Program-made: the position numbers and the translations under genes
In this document: piece after piece, positions 30,448 to 37,406 of the stretch
Layout: each line of letters begins with the position of its first letter
How positions within the stretch are numbered: the first letter of the stretch is position 1
DNA from: Microbispora triticiradicis
GTDB lineage: Bacteria > Actinomycetota > Actinomycetes > Streptosporangiales > Streptosporangiaceae
DNA length: 64,000 nucleotides
Reading direction: 5' to 3'
Assembly: GCA_003260025.2 (NCBI GenBank)
Contig: QFZU02000047.1
Span: 25,111-89,110, forward strand
Notes under the pieces: model-generated
What the model was told of the DNA's origin: nothing
What the model saw: the letters and a program-made list of their open reading frames with translations, nothing else
Database searches by the model: none

Positions 30448-31328
30448 ACGTCGAGGAACTGGTCGCGATCGACGTGCACACGCACGCCGAGGTGTCGGCC
30501 GGCGGGCACGCCTCGCTGAGCGCGGAGCTGTTCGGCGCGTCCGAGAAATACTTCAAGGAACATCCGCGGCCGACGATCCCGGAGATGGCCGCCTACTACC
30601 GCGAGCGGAAGATGGCGGCGGTGGTGTTCACCGTCGACGCCGAGCACGCGACCGGGCACCCCCGCATCTCCAACGAGGAGGTCGCCGAGAGCTGCGCCGC
30701 GCACCCCGACGTGCTGATCCCCTTCGCCAGCGTGGATCCGTGGAAGGGCCGGGCCGGCGTCCGCGAGGCGCGCCGCCTCGTGGAGGAGTACGGCGTGCGC
30801 GGGTTCAAGTTCCATCCCAGCATCCAGGGCTTCTCCCCCGACGACCGCATGGCCTATCCCCTCTACGAGGTGATCGAGGAGCTCGGCGCGATCGCGCTGT
30901 TCCACACCGGGCAGACCGGCATCGGCGCGGGCGTCCCGGGCGGGGGCGGCATCCGGCTGAAGCACTCCAACCCCATGCTGGTGGACGACGTCGCCGTGGA
31001 CTTCCCCGAGCTGCGGATCATCCTCGCCCACCCGTCGTTCCCGTGGCAGGACGAGGCGCTCGCGGTCGCCACGCACAAGCCGTACGTCCACATCGACCTG
31101 TCCGGATGGTCGCCCAAGTACTTCCCGCCGCAGCTCGTGCGGTACGCGAACACGCTGCTGAAGGACAAGGTGCTGTTCGGGTCCGACTACCCGGTGATCA
31201 CCCCGGACCGCTGGCTCGCCGACTTCGACAAGCTGGAGATCAAGCCGGAGGTCCGCCCGAAGATCCTCAAGGACAACGCCGCACGCCTGCTCGGGCTCGG
31301 CGGGCAGAAAGGGACGCGACAGCCATGA
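30444..31328 (+). CDS. Amidohydrolase-2 family protein (decarboxylase/hydrolase type)
   Basis: A 294-residue TIM-barrel amidohydrolase of the Amidohydro_2 (ACMSD-like) group. Metal ligands visible are H-x-H in DVHTHAE, the barrel motifs GFKFHPSIQGF and LAHPSFPW, and the late Asp in FGSDYPVITPDRW. Members of this group catalyse decarboxylation of aromatic or alkenoic acids and C-C or lactone hydrolysis. GTG at 30444 overlaps the preceding stop (GTGA) and AGGGAGG lies just upstream. It is coupled to the SDR gene before it and to the MaoC gene after it, so the three enzymes form one short pathway. The precise reaction is not readable from sequence. Confidence 0.9.
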   Translation: MNVEELVAIDVHTHAEVSAGGHASLSAELFGASEKYFKEHPRPTIPEMAAYYRERKMAAVVFTVDAEHATGHPRISNEEVAESCAAHPDVLIPFASVDPWKGRAGVREARRLVEEYGVRGFKFHPSIQGFSPDDRMAYPLYEVIEELGAIALFHTGQTGIGAGVPGGGGIRLKHSNPMLVDDVAVDFPELRIILAHPSFPWQDEALAVATHKPYVHIDLSGWSPKYFPPQLVRYANTLLKDKVLFGSDYPVITPDRWLADFDKLEIKPEVRPKILKDNAARLLGLGGQKGTRQP

Positions 31329-31783
31329 CGACAACGGCCCACGGGCTCGACGAGATCACCGCGCTCGCCGGCAAGGATCTCGGCCACAGCGGGTGGATGG
31401 AGATCACCCAGGACCGGGTGAACACCTTCGCCGACGCCACGGGCGACCACCAGTGGATCCACGTCGATCCCGAGCGGGCGGCGAAGGGCCCGTTCGGCGC
31501 CCCGATCGCGCACGGGTATCTGACCCTGTCGCTGGTCATCCCGCTGTTCAACGAACTGCTCGACATCCGTGGCGTGACGATGAGCGTCAACTACGGCCTG
31601 GAGAAGGTCCGATTCCCCAGCCCGGTCAGGGTGGGCGCCAGGATCCGCCTCGCCGCCACCGTGGTGTCGGTGGATGAGGTTCCCGGCAACGGCGTCCAGA
31701 TGCTGCTCGACTTCACCGTGGAGGTGGAGGGATCGGCCAAGCCCGCCTGCGTCGCCCGCGCCGTCTACCGGCACTACGCCTGA
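31325..31783 (+). CDS. MaoC-like enoyl-CoA hydratase/dehydratase
   Basis: A 152-residue hot-dog-fold MaoC hydratase. The hydratase motif lies in FADATGDHQWIHVDPERA with the later IAHGYLTLSLVIPL, giving the D-x(n)-H and HG active-site elements. The family adds or removes water at enoyl-CoA thioesters. Its ATG overlaps the amidohydrolase stop by four bases. Combined with the SDR and a CoA ligase in the same island, it suggests beta-oxidation-like processing of a CoA-activated side chain or ring-cleavage product. Confidence 0.93.
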   Translation: MTTTAHGLDEITALAGKDLGHSGWMEITQDRVNTFADATGDHQWIHVDPERAAKGPFGAPIAHGYLTLSLVIPLFNELLDIRGVTMSVNYGLEKVRFPSPVRVGARIRLAATVVSVDEVPGNGVQMLLDFTVEVEGSAKPACVARAVYRHYA

Positions 31784-31902
31784 TCACGCTGCCCGCGGCC
31801 CTTGATACCCGTACGGCGTGTTTCGGCGTGCCGAAAGACAGCCGCGGGAGGGCGCCGCGAGCGTTCCGGCAGGCCGGAGAGACACCCCTCCCCGGCCCCC
31901 TG

Positions 31903-31915
31903 GCCAATATTTGGC
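31903..31915. promoter_or_regulatory. Inverted repeat GCCAA-TAT-TTGGC upstream of the transporter promoter
   Basis: A perfect 13-bp palindrome six bases before the predicted -35 element of the MFS gene. Its position fits a regulator site. Which protein binds is unknown. Confidence 0.5.
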
Positions 31916-31921
31916 AAAGTA

Positions 31922-31950
31922 TTGACCTCCGTTATCGATCTGCCTAACCT
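31922..31950 (+). promoter_or_regulatory. Predicted promoter of the MFS-ligase-Rieske operon
   Basis: TTGACC (31922-31927) and TAACCT (31945-31950) are separated by 17 bases, the best -35/-10 match noted in the window. The transporter ATG is 48 bases after the -10 element. It would drive the transporter, CoA ligase, Rieske oxygenase and small protein genes. Confidence 0.6.
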
Positions 31951-31998
31951 CCGGACAAGAAAGCGACACAGCTCGCTCCCCGGACGAGGAGCTCGGTC

Positions 31999-33396
31999 AT
32001 GCCAGAGACACCCCCCAGCCAGACCCAGCCCAGCCAGACCCAACTCCGACGCGCGGTGAGCTCCAGCTTCATCGGGAGCGTCATCGAGTACTACGACTTC
32101 CTGCTGTACGCCACGGCCTCGGCAGTGATCTTCAACAAGGTCTTCTTCTCCTCCCTCGACCCGCTCGCCGCGACGGTCGCCAGCTTCGGCACGTTCGCCA
32201 CCGGCTACCTCGCCAGGCCGCTCGGCGGCGTGCTCTTCGGCCACTTCGGCGACCGCCTCGGCCGCAAGCGCATGCTGGTGCTGACCATGACGCTCATGGG
32301 TGTCGCCAGCTTCCTGATCGGCCTGCTGCCGACCTACGACCAGATCGGCTCCCTCGCGCCCATCACGCTCGTCCTGCTGCGGATCCTGCAGGGCATCGCC
32401 GTCGGCGGCGAATGGGGTGGCGCGGTGCTCATGTCCGCCGAGCACGCGACCAGCCGCCGCGGCCTGTGGGCGAGTTTCACCAACGCCGGCGCCCCGTCCG
32501 GCATGGTGCTGTCCACCGCCGTGCTCACCGGCACCGGCGCGGTCATGAGCGAGCAGGCGTTCCTGAGCTGGGGCTGGCGGGTGCCGTTCCTGCTCAGCAT
32601 CGTCCTGCTGGCGGTCGGCCTGTTCGTCCGGCTGCGGGTCACCGAGACCCCGGTCTTCGAGGCCGCAAGAGACGCGGCCGCCAGGAACGAGGCCGCCTGG
32701 ACCCCGGCCGCACGGCGCCGGAAGGCACCACTGTTCGACGTGCTCCGCAACCATCCGAAGACGCTGCTGCTCGCGGTGGGCGTCGGGCTGTCCGCCTTCG
32801 TGGCCCAGGGCACGCTCACCACCTATCTCATCGCGTACGGCGTGCGGGCCGGCTTCCCCCGGCAGGCGGTGCTCAACGGGCTCACGCTCTCGTCCGCGCT
32901 GGCCGTCGTGGGTATCGTGGGATGCGCGGCGTTGTCGGACCGCGTCGGGCGCCGTCCGGTCGTGCTGACGGGAGCGCTGCTGATGGCGGTGTTCGGCTTC
33001 GTCCTCTTCCCGATGGTGAACAGCGGCAGCACGGCCGTGCTCACCCTCGCGCTCGTGCTGGGCCAGTCGATCCTGCACCCGCTGATGTTCGGCCCGCTCG
33101 CGGCCCTGTACACGGAGCTGTTCGCCACCAGGAGCCGCTACACCGGAGCCTCCCTCGGCTACCAGATCGCCGGGCTCGGCGCCGGTCTGGCTCCGTTGCT
33201 GTTCGCCCAGCTCGACGCGTCGTCCGGTGGCGGCGGGACCACGACGACCTCCATGATCATCGCCGCGTCCTGCCTCCTGACCGTGCTCTGCGTACTGGCC
33301 CTGCGCGAGACCAGAGGTCAGGACCTGACCTCGGTCGCGGTGGTCGCGCCCGCCTCCGGCGACGTGCCCGGCGCGGCCAAGCCGTCCTCGGCCTGA
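31999..33396 (+). CDS. MFS transporter, metabolite:proton symporter (MHS) type
   Basis: A 465-residue 12-helix transporter. The MHS signature appears in SSFIGSVIEYYDFLLYATASA and GHFGDRLGRKRMLVLT, with the repeat DRVGRRPVVLTG in the second half. Members import shikimate-, citrate-, proline- or aromatic-acid-type solutes with protons. The N-terminus has a duplicated SQTQP stretch. It is the first gene of a unit that continues into the CoA ligase after 47 bases, so it probably imports the carboxylic acid that the ligase activates. GAGGAG lies about nine bases before the ATG. Confidence 0.93.
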   Translation: MPETPPSQTQPSQTQLRRAVSSSFIGSVIEYYDFLLYATASAVIFNKVFFSSLDPLAATVASFGTFATGYLARPLGGVLFGHFGDRLGRKRMLVLTMTLMGVASFLIGLLPTYDQIGSLAPITLVLLRILQGIAVGGEWGGAVLMSAEHATSRRGLWASFTNAGAPSGMVLSTAVLTGTGAVMSEQAFLSWGWRVPFLLSIVLLAVGLFVRLRVTETPVFEAARDAAARNEAAWTPAARRRKAPLFDVLRNHPKTLLLAVGVGLSAFVAQGTLTTYLIAYGVRAGFPRQAVLNGLTLSSALAVVGIVGCAALSDRVGRRPVVLTGALLMAVFGFVLFPMVNSGSTAVLTLALVLGQSILHPLMFGPLAALYTELFATRSRYTGASLGYQIAGLGAGLAPLLFAQLDASSGGGGTTTTSMIIAASCLLTVLCVLALRETRGQDLTSVAVVAPASGDVPGAAKPSSA

Positions 33397-33443
33397 CGCC
33401 GTCCCTCCTACACCGTCCCCGAGACGCGAAGGGGTTGTCACCG

Positions 33444-34991
33444 ATGCGGAACGCCGGACTGGGAGGCTGGCCCGCCCGCCGGGCCCAGATGAGCCCGAAC
33501 CGCACCGCGTTCGTCTTCGCGGACCGGTCGGTCAGCTACTCGGAGGTGCACGAACGGACGACGCGGCTCGCGTCCCGGCTGCGCGACGCCGGGGTGCGGG
33601 CCGGGGACCGGGTCGCCTACCTCGGCCACAACCACGTCGCCTTCGCCGAGACCCTGTTCGCGACGCACCTGCTCGGCGGGATCTTCGTCCCGCTGAACTT
33701 CCGCCTGACGGCGCCCGAGATCGCCTACATGCTGACCGACTCGGGCGCCTCCCTCCTCGTCTACGCCCCGGAGTGCTCGGCGGTCGTCCGCGCCCTGCCC
33801 GCCCTGCCGGGCCTCCGTACGGTCGTGGCGCTGGGGTCGCCCGCACCCGGCGAGACGGAGTTCGAAAGCTGGCTGTCGCAGGGCGACCCCACCCCGATCG
33901 ACATCCCGGTGGCGCTGGACGACGTCGCCCTGATCCTCTACACCTCCGGCACCACGGGACGGCCCAAGGGCGCCATGCTCAGCCACGCCAACCTCGTGTG
34001 GAACTGCTTCCACATGCTGATCGGCGTCGACGTGGCGAGCACCGAGGTGACCCTGGTCAGTGCGCCGCTCTTCCACGTGGCGGCGCTGAACCAGACGCTG
34101 CTGCCGACCTTCCTCAAGGGCGGCACCTCCGTGATCATGCCGTCGTGGGACGTCGACCAGTGCTACGACCTCATCGAGAAGCACCGCGTCACCTGGATGT
34201 TCGGCGTCACCGCGATGTTCGCCGCGTTCGCCAGGTCGCCACGGTGGGCCCACGCCGACCTGTCCTCGCTGCGTACGCTGATGTCGGGCGGAGCGGCGAT
34301 CCCGGTCGCGCTGATCCGCGCGTACCAGGAGCGGGGCCTGACCTTCTGCCAGGGCTATGGGCTGACCGAGACCTCACCGGGCGCGACCTTCCTGGAGGCG
34401 GGCGAGAGCGAGCGCAAGGTGGGCTCCGCCGGAGTGCCGGTGTTCTTCGCCAACGTGCGGGTGGTGCGGCCCGACCTGACGCCCGCGGCGGTGGGCGAGC
34501 CGGGCGAGGTGCTCGTCCAGGGGCCGAACGTCACCCCGGGCTACTGGCGGAACCCGGAGGCGACCGCCGCCGCGCTCACCGAGGGCGGCTGGTTCCACTC
34601 GGGCGACATCGGCGTCCTGGACGACGAGGGCCATCTCCACATCGTCGACCGCGTGAAGGACATGTACATCTCCGGCGGGGAGAACGTCTACCCGGCCGAG
34701 GTCGAGAACGTGCTGTTCGAGCATCCCGCCGTGGCGGAGGCCGCCGTGGTCGGCGTGCCCGACCAGCGGTGGGGGGAGGTCGGCCGGGCCTTCGTCGTCC
34801 CCCGCGCCGGGGCCGCCGTCACCCCCGGCGACCTGCGGGAGTTCCTCCTCTCCCGGCTCGCCAAGTACAAGATCCCCGTCTACTTCGACATCGTCGGCGC
34901 CCTGCCGAAGACCGGCTCCGGAAAGATCCGCAAACCCGACCTGCGCGGGCGGCCCCTCGCCGCCGGCACCGAGGCAGGCACAGAGGAGTGA
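33444..34991 (+). CDS. Acyl-CoA/aryl-CoA synthetase (AMP-binding)
   Basis: A 515-residue adenylate-forming CoA ligase, complete. The P-loop is LILYTSGTTGRPKGAMLSH, the adenine motif GYGLTETSP, the hinge region GWFHSGDIGVLDDEGHLHIVDRVKDM, and the catalytic Lys is in LPKTGSGKIRK near the end. It forms an acyl-AMP and then the CoA thioester of a medium-chain, aryl or alicyclic acid. It sits three bases before the Rieske oxygenase start and just after the transporter gene, implying uptake, CoA activation and ring attack in one unit. A-chain specificity is not readable. Confidence 0.94.
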   Translation: MRNAGLGGWPARRAQMSPNRTAFVFADRSVSYSEVHERTTRLASRLRDAGVRAGDRVAYLGHNHVAFAETLFATHLLGGIFVPLNFRLTAPEIAYMLTDSGASLLVYAPECSAVVRALPALPGLRTVVALGSPAPGETEFESWLSQGDPTPIDIPVALDDVALILYTSGTTGRPKGAMLSHANLVWNCFHMLIGVDVASTEVTLVSAPLFHVAALNQTLLPTFLKGGTSVIMPSWDVDQCYDLIEKHRVTWMFGVTAMFAAFARSPRWAHADLSSLRTLMSGGAAIPVALIRAYQERGLTFCQGYGLTETSPGATFLEAGESERKVGSAGVPVFFANVRVVRPDLTPAAVGEPGEVLVQGPNVTPGYWRNPEATAAALTEGGWFHSGDIGVLDDEGHLHIVDRVKDMYISGGENVYPAEVENVLFEHPAVAEAAVVGVPDQRWGEVGRAFVVPRAGAAVTPGDLREFLLSRLAKYKIPVYFDIVGALPKTGSGKIRKPDLRGRPLAAGTEAGTEE

Positions 34992-34994
34992 CCA

Positions 34995-36056
34995 GTGATC
35001 GTCACGGAATTCGCGCGCGACCAGTGGTACGTCGCCGCCTACGGCCACGAGGTGGGCAGGCGGCAGCTCGGCCGTACCATCCTGAACGAGCCGATCCTGC
35101 TCTGGCGCACCGAGGACGGGCGGGCGGTGGCGATGGCCGACCGCTGCGTGCACCGCAGGTTCCCCCTGTCCGAGGCGCCCAGTCACCTCGTCGGCGACCG
35201 GGTGGTCTGCGGCTACCACGGATTCACCTACGGCCCTGACGGCGTCTGCGTCGCCGTGCCCGCGCAGCAGCGCATCCCGCGTACGGCCCGGCTTCGCACC
35301 TACCCCGTGGTGGAGCAGGACTCGTTCGTCTGGGTATGGATCGGCGACCGCGAGCCGGGCGACACCCTGCCGCCGCGGGCGCCCTGGCTGGTCTCGCCCG
35401 AGTACGCCACGGTGTGCGGCATGGAGCCGCTGAACGCGCGGTACGGCCTGCTCGTGGACAACCTCCTGGACCTGTCCCACGAGACCTACCTGCACGGCGG
35501 GTACATCGGCACGCCCGAGGTGGCCGAGACCCCGATCACGACCGAGGTCGACGAGGACGAGGGCGTCGTCTACGTCAGCCGGCACATGGACGACGCGGCC
35601 TGCCCGCCGTTCTACGCCGAGTCGACCGGCATCAAGGGCCGGATCACCCGGTGGCAGGACATCGAGTATCACCCGCCGTGCCTCTACCTCCTGCACAGCC
35701 GGGTCGCCCCCGTCGGGTCGCCGCCGCCCGCCGCCGACGGCACGGACCCGCACGCCTTCCACGTCGAGGTCGTCTACGCGATCACCCCGTCGACGGACGG
35801 CAGCACCTACGACTTCTGGGCCGTCGCGCGGGACTTCGCCCTCGACGACGAGAAGGTCTCGGACTTCCTCCGGGAGAGCAACCGGACGGTGGTCCTGCAG
35901 GACGTGACCGCGCTGAACACGCTGGAACAGGTCATCGCCGCCGAGCCGGACCGCTACCAGGAGCTTTCCGTGAACATCGACACCGGCGGCCTGGCCGCCC
36001 GGCGCCTGCTCGCGCGGATGGCCGGCTCCGCCTCCTCGCGGGCCGCCGCCCGATGA
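34995..36056 (+). CDS. Rieske non-heme iron oxygenase, large subunit (vanillate-demethylase-like)
   Basis: A 353-residue ring-hydroxylating or O-demethylating oxygenase. The Rieske [2Fe-2S] ligands are C-x-H and C-x2-H in CVHRRFPLSE and VVCGYHGFTYG. The mononuclear iron site lies in VDNLLDLSHETYLHGG. Size and layout match class IA single-component terminal oxygenases such as vanillate O-demethylase, which pair with a flavin/[2Fe-2S] reductase; that reductase is encoded at 36.5 kb. The GTG has GAGGAG seven bases upstream. The stop overlaps the small gene by ATGA. Substrate is probably a methoxylated or hydroxylated ring acid, but no specificity residue can be read. Confidence 0.94.
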   Translation: MIVTEFARDQWYVAAYGHEVGRRQLGRTILNEPILLWRTEDGRAVAMADRCVHRRFPLSEAPSHLVGDRVVCGYHGFTYGPDGVCVAVPAQQRIPRTARLRTYPVVEQDSFVWVWIGDREPGDTLPPRAPWLVSPEYATVCGMEPLNARYGLLVDNLLDLSHETYLHGGYIGTPEVAETPITTEVDEDEGVVYVSRHMDDAACPPFYAESTGIKGRITRWQDIEYHPPCLYLLHSRVAPVGSPPPAADGTDPHAFHVEVVYAITPSTDGSTYDFWAVARDFALDDEKVSDFLRESNRTVVLQDVTALNTLEQVIAAEPDRYQELSVNIDTGGLAARRLLARMAGSASSRAAAR

Positions 36057-36292
36057 GCCCGGGCGAACCCGGCGCGCGGACGGGCCGCACCGGCAGTACC
36101 GGCCGCACCGTCCACCGCATCCGCTGGGTGCCGGGGACCGACCGGCTGCAGGCCACCTGCTTCTGCGGCGCGGAACGGGAGTTCGACGATCCCGTGGTCC
36201 TGTGGGACTGGCTGCTCGGCCATCCGGAAGGACACCGGGCCCGGCCGGCCGGAGCGGAGAACTCCCCCGCCCCGGCCGCCGCGCTCGTCTGA
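36053..36292 (+). CDS. Small Cys-containing protein coupled to the Rieske oxygenase
   Basis: A 79-residue protein, not recognised. Its ATG overlaps the oxygenase stop, so it is translationally coupled. A Gly/Thr/Arg-rich start leads to a compact core: IRWVPGTDRLQATCFCGAEREFDDPVVLWDWLLGHPEGH, containing a CFC pair, two histidines and several tryptophans. No signal peptide is visible. The core looks conserved rather than random, suggesting a tiny accessory or metal-binding subunit or assembly factor for the oxygenase. It is followed after 160 bases by the reductase gene. Confidence 0.75.
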   Translation: MSPGEPGARTGRTGSTGRTVHRIRWVPGTDRLQATCFCGAEREFDDPVVLWDWLLGHPEGHRARPAGAENSPAPAAALV

Positions 36293-36369
36293 GCGTGTGC
36301 CCGGGCTCACCGCGGGGGGCGCCTTCGGGGGCCGCCCTCCGCGTGCGTCCACCTCACGCCCATTCACCC

Positions 36370-36437
36370 ACCGCGTTCATTCACAGACCGCGTTCATTCA
36401 CACACCGCGTTCATTCACACACCGCGTTCACCCACAG
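36370..36437. repeat. Four tandem 17-bp repeats before the reductase gene
   Basis: Units ACCGCGTTCATTCACAG, ACCGCGTTCATTCACAC (twice) and ACCGCGTTCACCCACAG run head to tail up to the reductase ribosome-binding site. The length is not a multiple of three, so it is noncoding. It could affect expression of the reductase. Confidence 0.85.
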
Positions 36438-36452
36438 GAGGACCCGCGCGCC

Positions 36453-37406
36453 ATGCCCCTGACGGAACCGGAGCTCGACCTGAAGGTGACGGGCAAGACG
36501 CCCGTTGCCGAGGGGGTCGTCCTCCTGCGCCTCGCCCGGCCCGACGGCGGCCCGCTGCCCTCCTGGACGCCGGGTGCGCACGTCGACCTGCTGCTCGCTC
36601 CGGGCCTGGTCAGGCAGTACTCGCTGTGCGGCGACCCCGGCGACGACCGCGCCTTCGAGGTGGCGGTGCTGCGGGAGCCGGTCGGGCGCGGCGGCTCCGC
36701 CCATGTGCACGACCGGCTCGCCGAGGGCGACACGGTCCGGGTGCGCGGCCCGCGCAACCACTTCGGCCTCGCCGAGTCACCCCGCTACCTGTTCGTGGCC
36801 GGCGGGATCGGCATCACCCCGCTCCTCCCGATGATCGCCGAGGCCACGCGTCGCCGTACGGACTGGCGGCTGGTGTACGGCGGGCGCACCCGGGCCTCGA
36901 TGGCCTTCGCCGACCGGCTCGTACGGGACCATCCGGACCGGGTCGAACTGTGCCCGCAGGACGAGACGGGCCTGCTCGACCTGGACGGGCTGCTCGGCGT
37001 CCCCCTTCCCGATGCCCTGGTCTACTGCTGCGGGCCGGAACCACTGCTGAGGGCGGCCGAGGAGCGCTGCGCGTCCTGGCCGAAGGGCGCGTTGCGCGTC
37101 GAGCGGTTCACTCCCGCGACCACGGACGGCGGCGAAGCCACGGCGTTCGAGGTCGAACTGGCCCTGTCCGGCACGACGCTGACCGTGCCGGAGGACCGCT
37201 CGGTCCTGGAGGTGGTCGAGGAGGCGGGCGTCGCCGTGCTGTCCTCCTGCCGCGAGGGGACCTGCGGCACCTGCGAGACGGTGGTGCTGGACGGCGTGCC
37301 CGACCACCGCGACAGCCTCCTCACCGAGGAGGAGCGCGCGGCCGGTGACGTCATGTTCATCTGCGTGTCGCGGGCCCGCTCACCCCGCCTCGTCCTCGAA
37401 CTGTGA
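36453..37406 (+). CDS. Oxygenase reductase, flavin plus C-terminal [2Fe-2S] (VanB type)
   Basis: A 317-residue class IA oxygenase reductase. The flavin-binding motif is RQYSLCGDP, the NAD-binding part GGIGITPLLPM and YCCGPEPLL, and the C-terminal plant-type [2Fe-2S] domain uses C-x4-C-x2-C in SCREGTCGTCETVVLDG plus a later Cys in FICVSRA. It passes electrons from NAD(P)H through FMN or FAD to the Rieske oxygenase encoded 0.4 kb upstream. The ATG at 36453 has AGGAGG eleven bases before it. Its last 27 bases overlap the convergent kinase gene. Confidence 0.94.
   Translation: MPLTEPELDLKVTGKTPVAEGVVLLRLARPDGGPLPSWTPGAHVDLLLAPGLVRQYSLCGDPGDDRAFEVAVLREPVGRGGSAHVHDRLAEGDTVRVRGPRNHFGLAESPRYLFVAGGIGITPLLPMIAEATRRRTDWRLVYGGRTRASMAFADRLVRDHPDRVELCPQDETGLLDLDGLLGVPLPDALVYCCGPEPLLRAAEERCASWPKGALRVERFTPATTDGGEATAFEVELALSGTTLTVPEDRSVLEVVEEAGVAVLSSCREGTCGTCETVVLDGVPDHRDSLLTEEERAAGDVMFICVSRARSPRLVLEL

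Noticed and set aside
29805..31328. A 507-residue frame ending in the amidohydrolase
   Set aside because: Its first 213 residues are an out-of-frame reading of the SDR gene. The amidohydrolase begins at the GTG at 30444 with a good ribosome-binding site.
36370..36437. Tandem repeat considered as a coding repeat extending the reductase N-terminus
   Set aside because: The 17-bp unit is not a multiple of three and the ribosome-binding site and ATG at 36453 follow it.
22356..37406. Possible secondary-metabolite cluster
   Set aside because: No polyketide synthase, nonribosomal synthetase, terpene synthase or RiPP core genes are present; the enzymes fit catabolism better.
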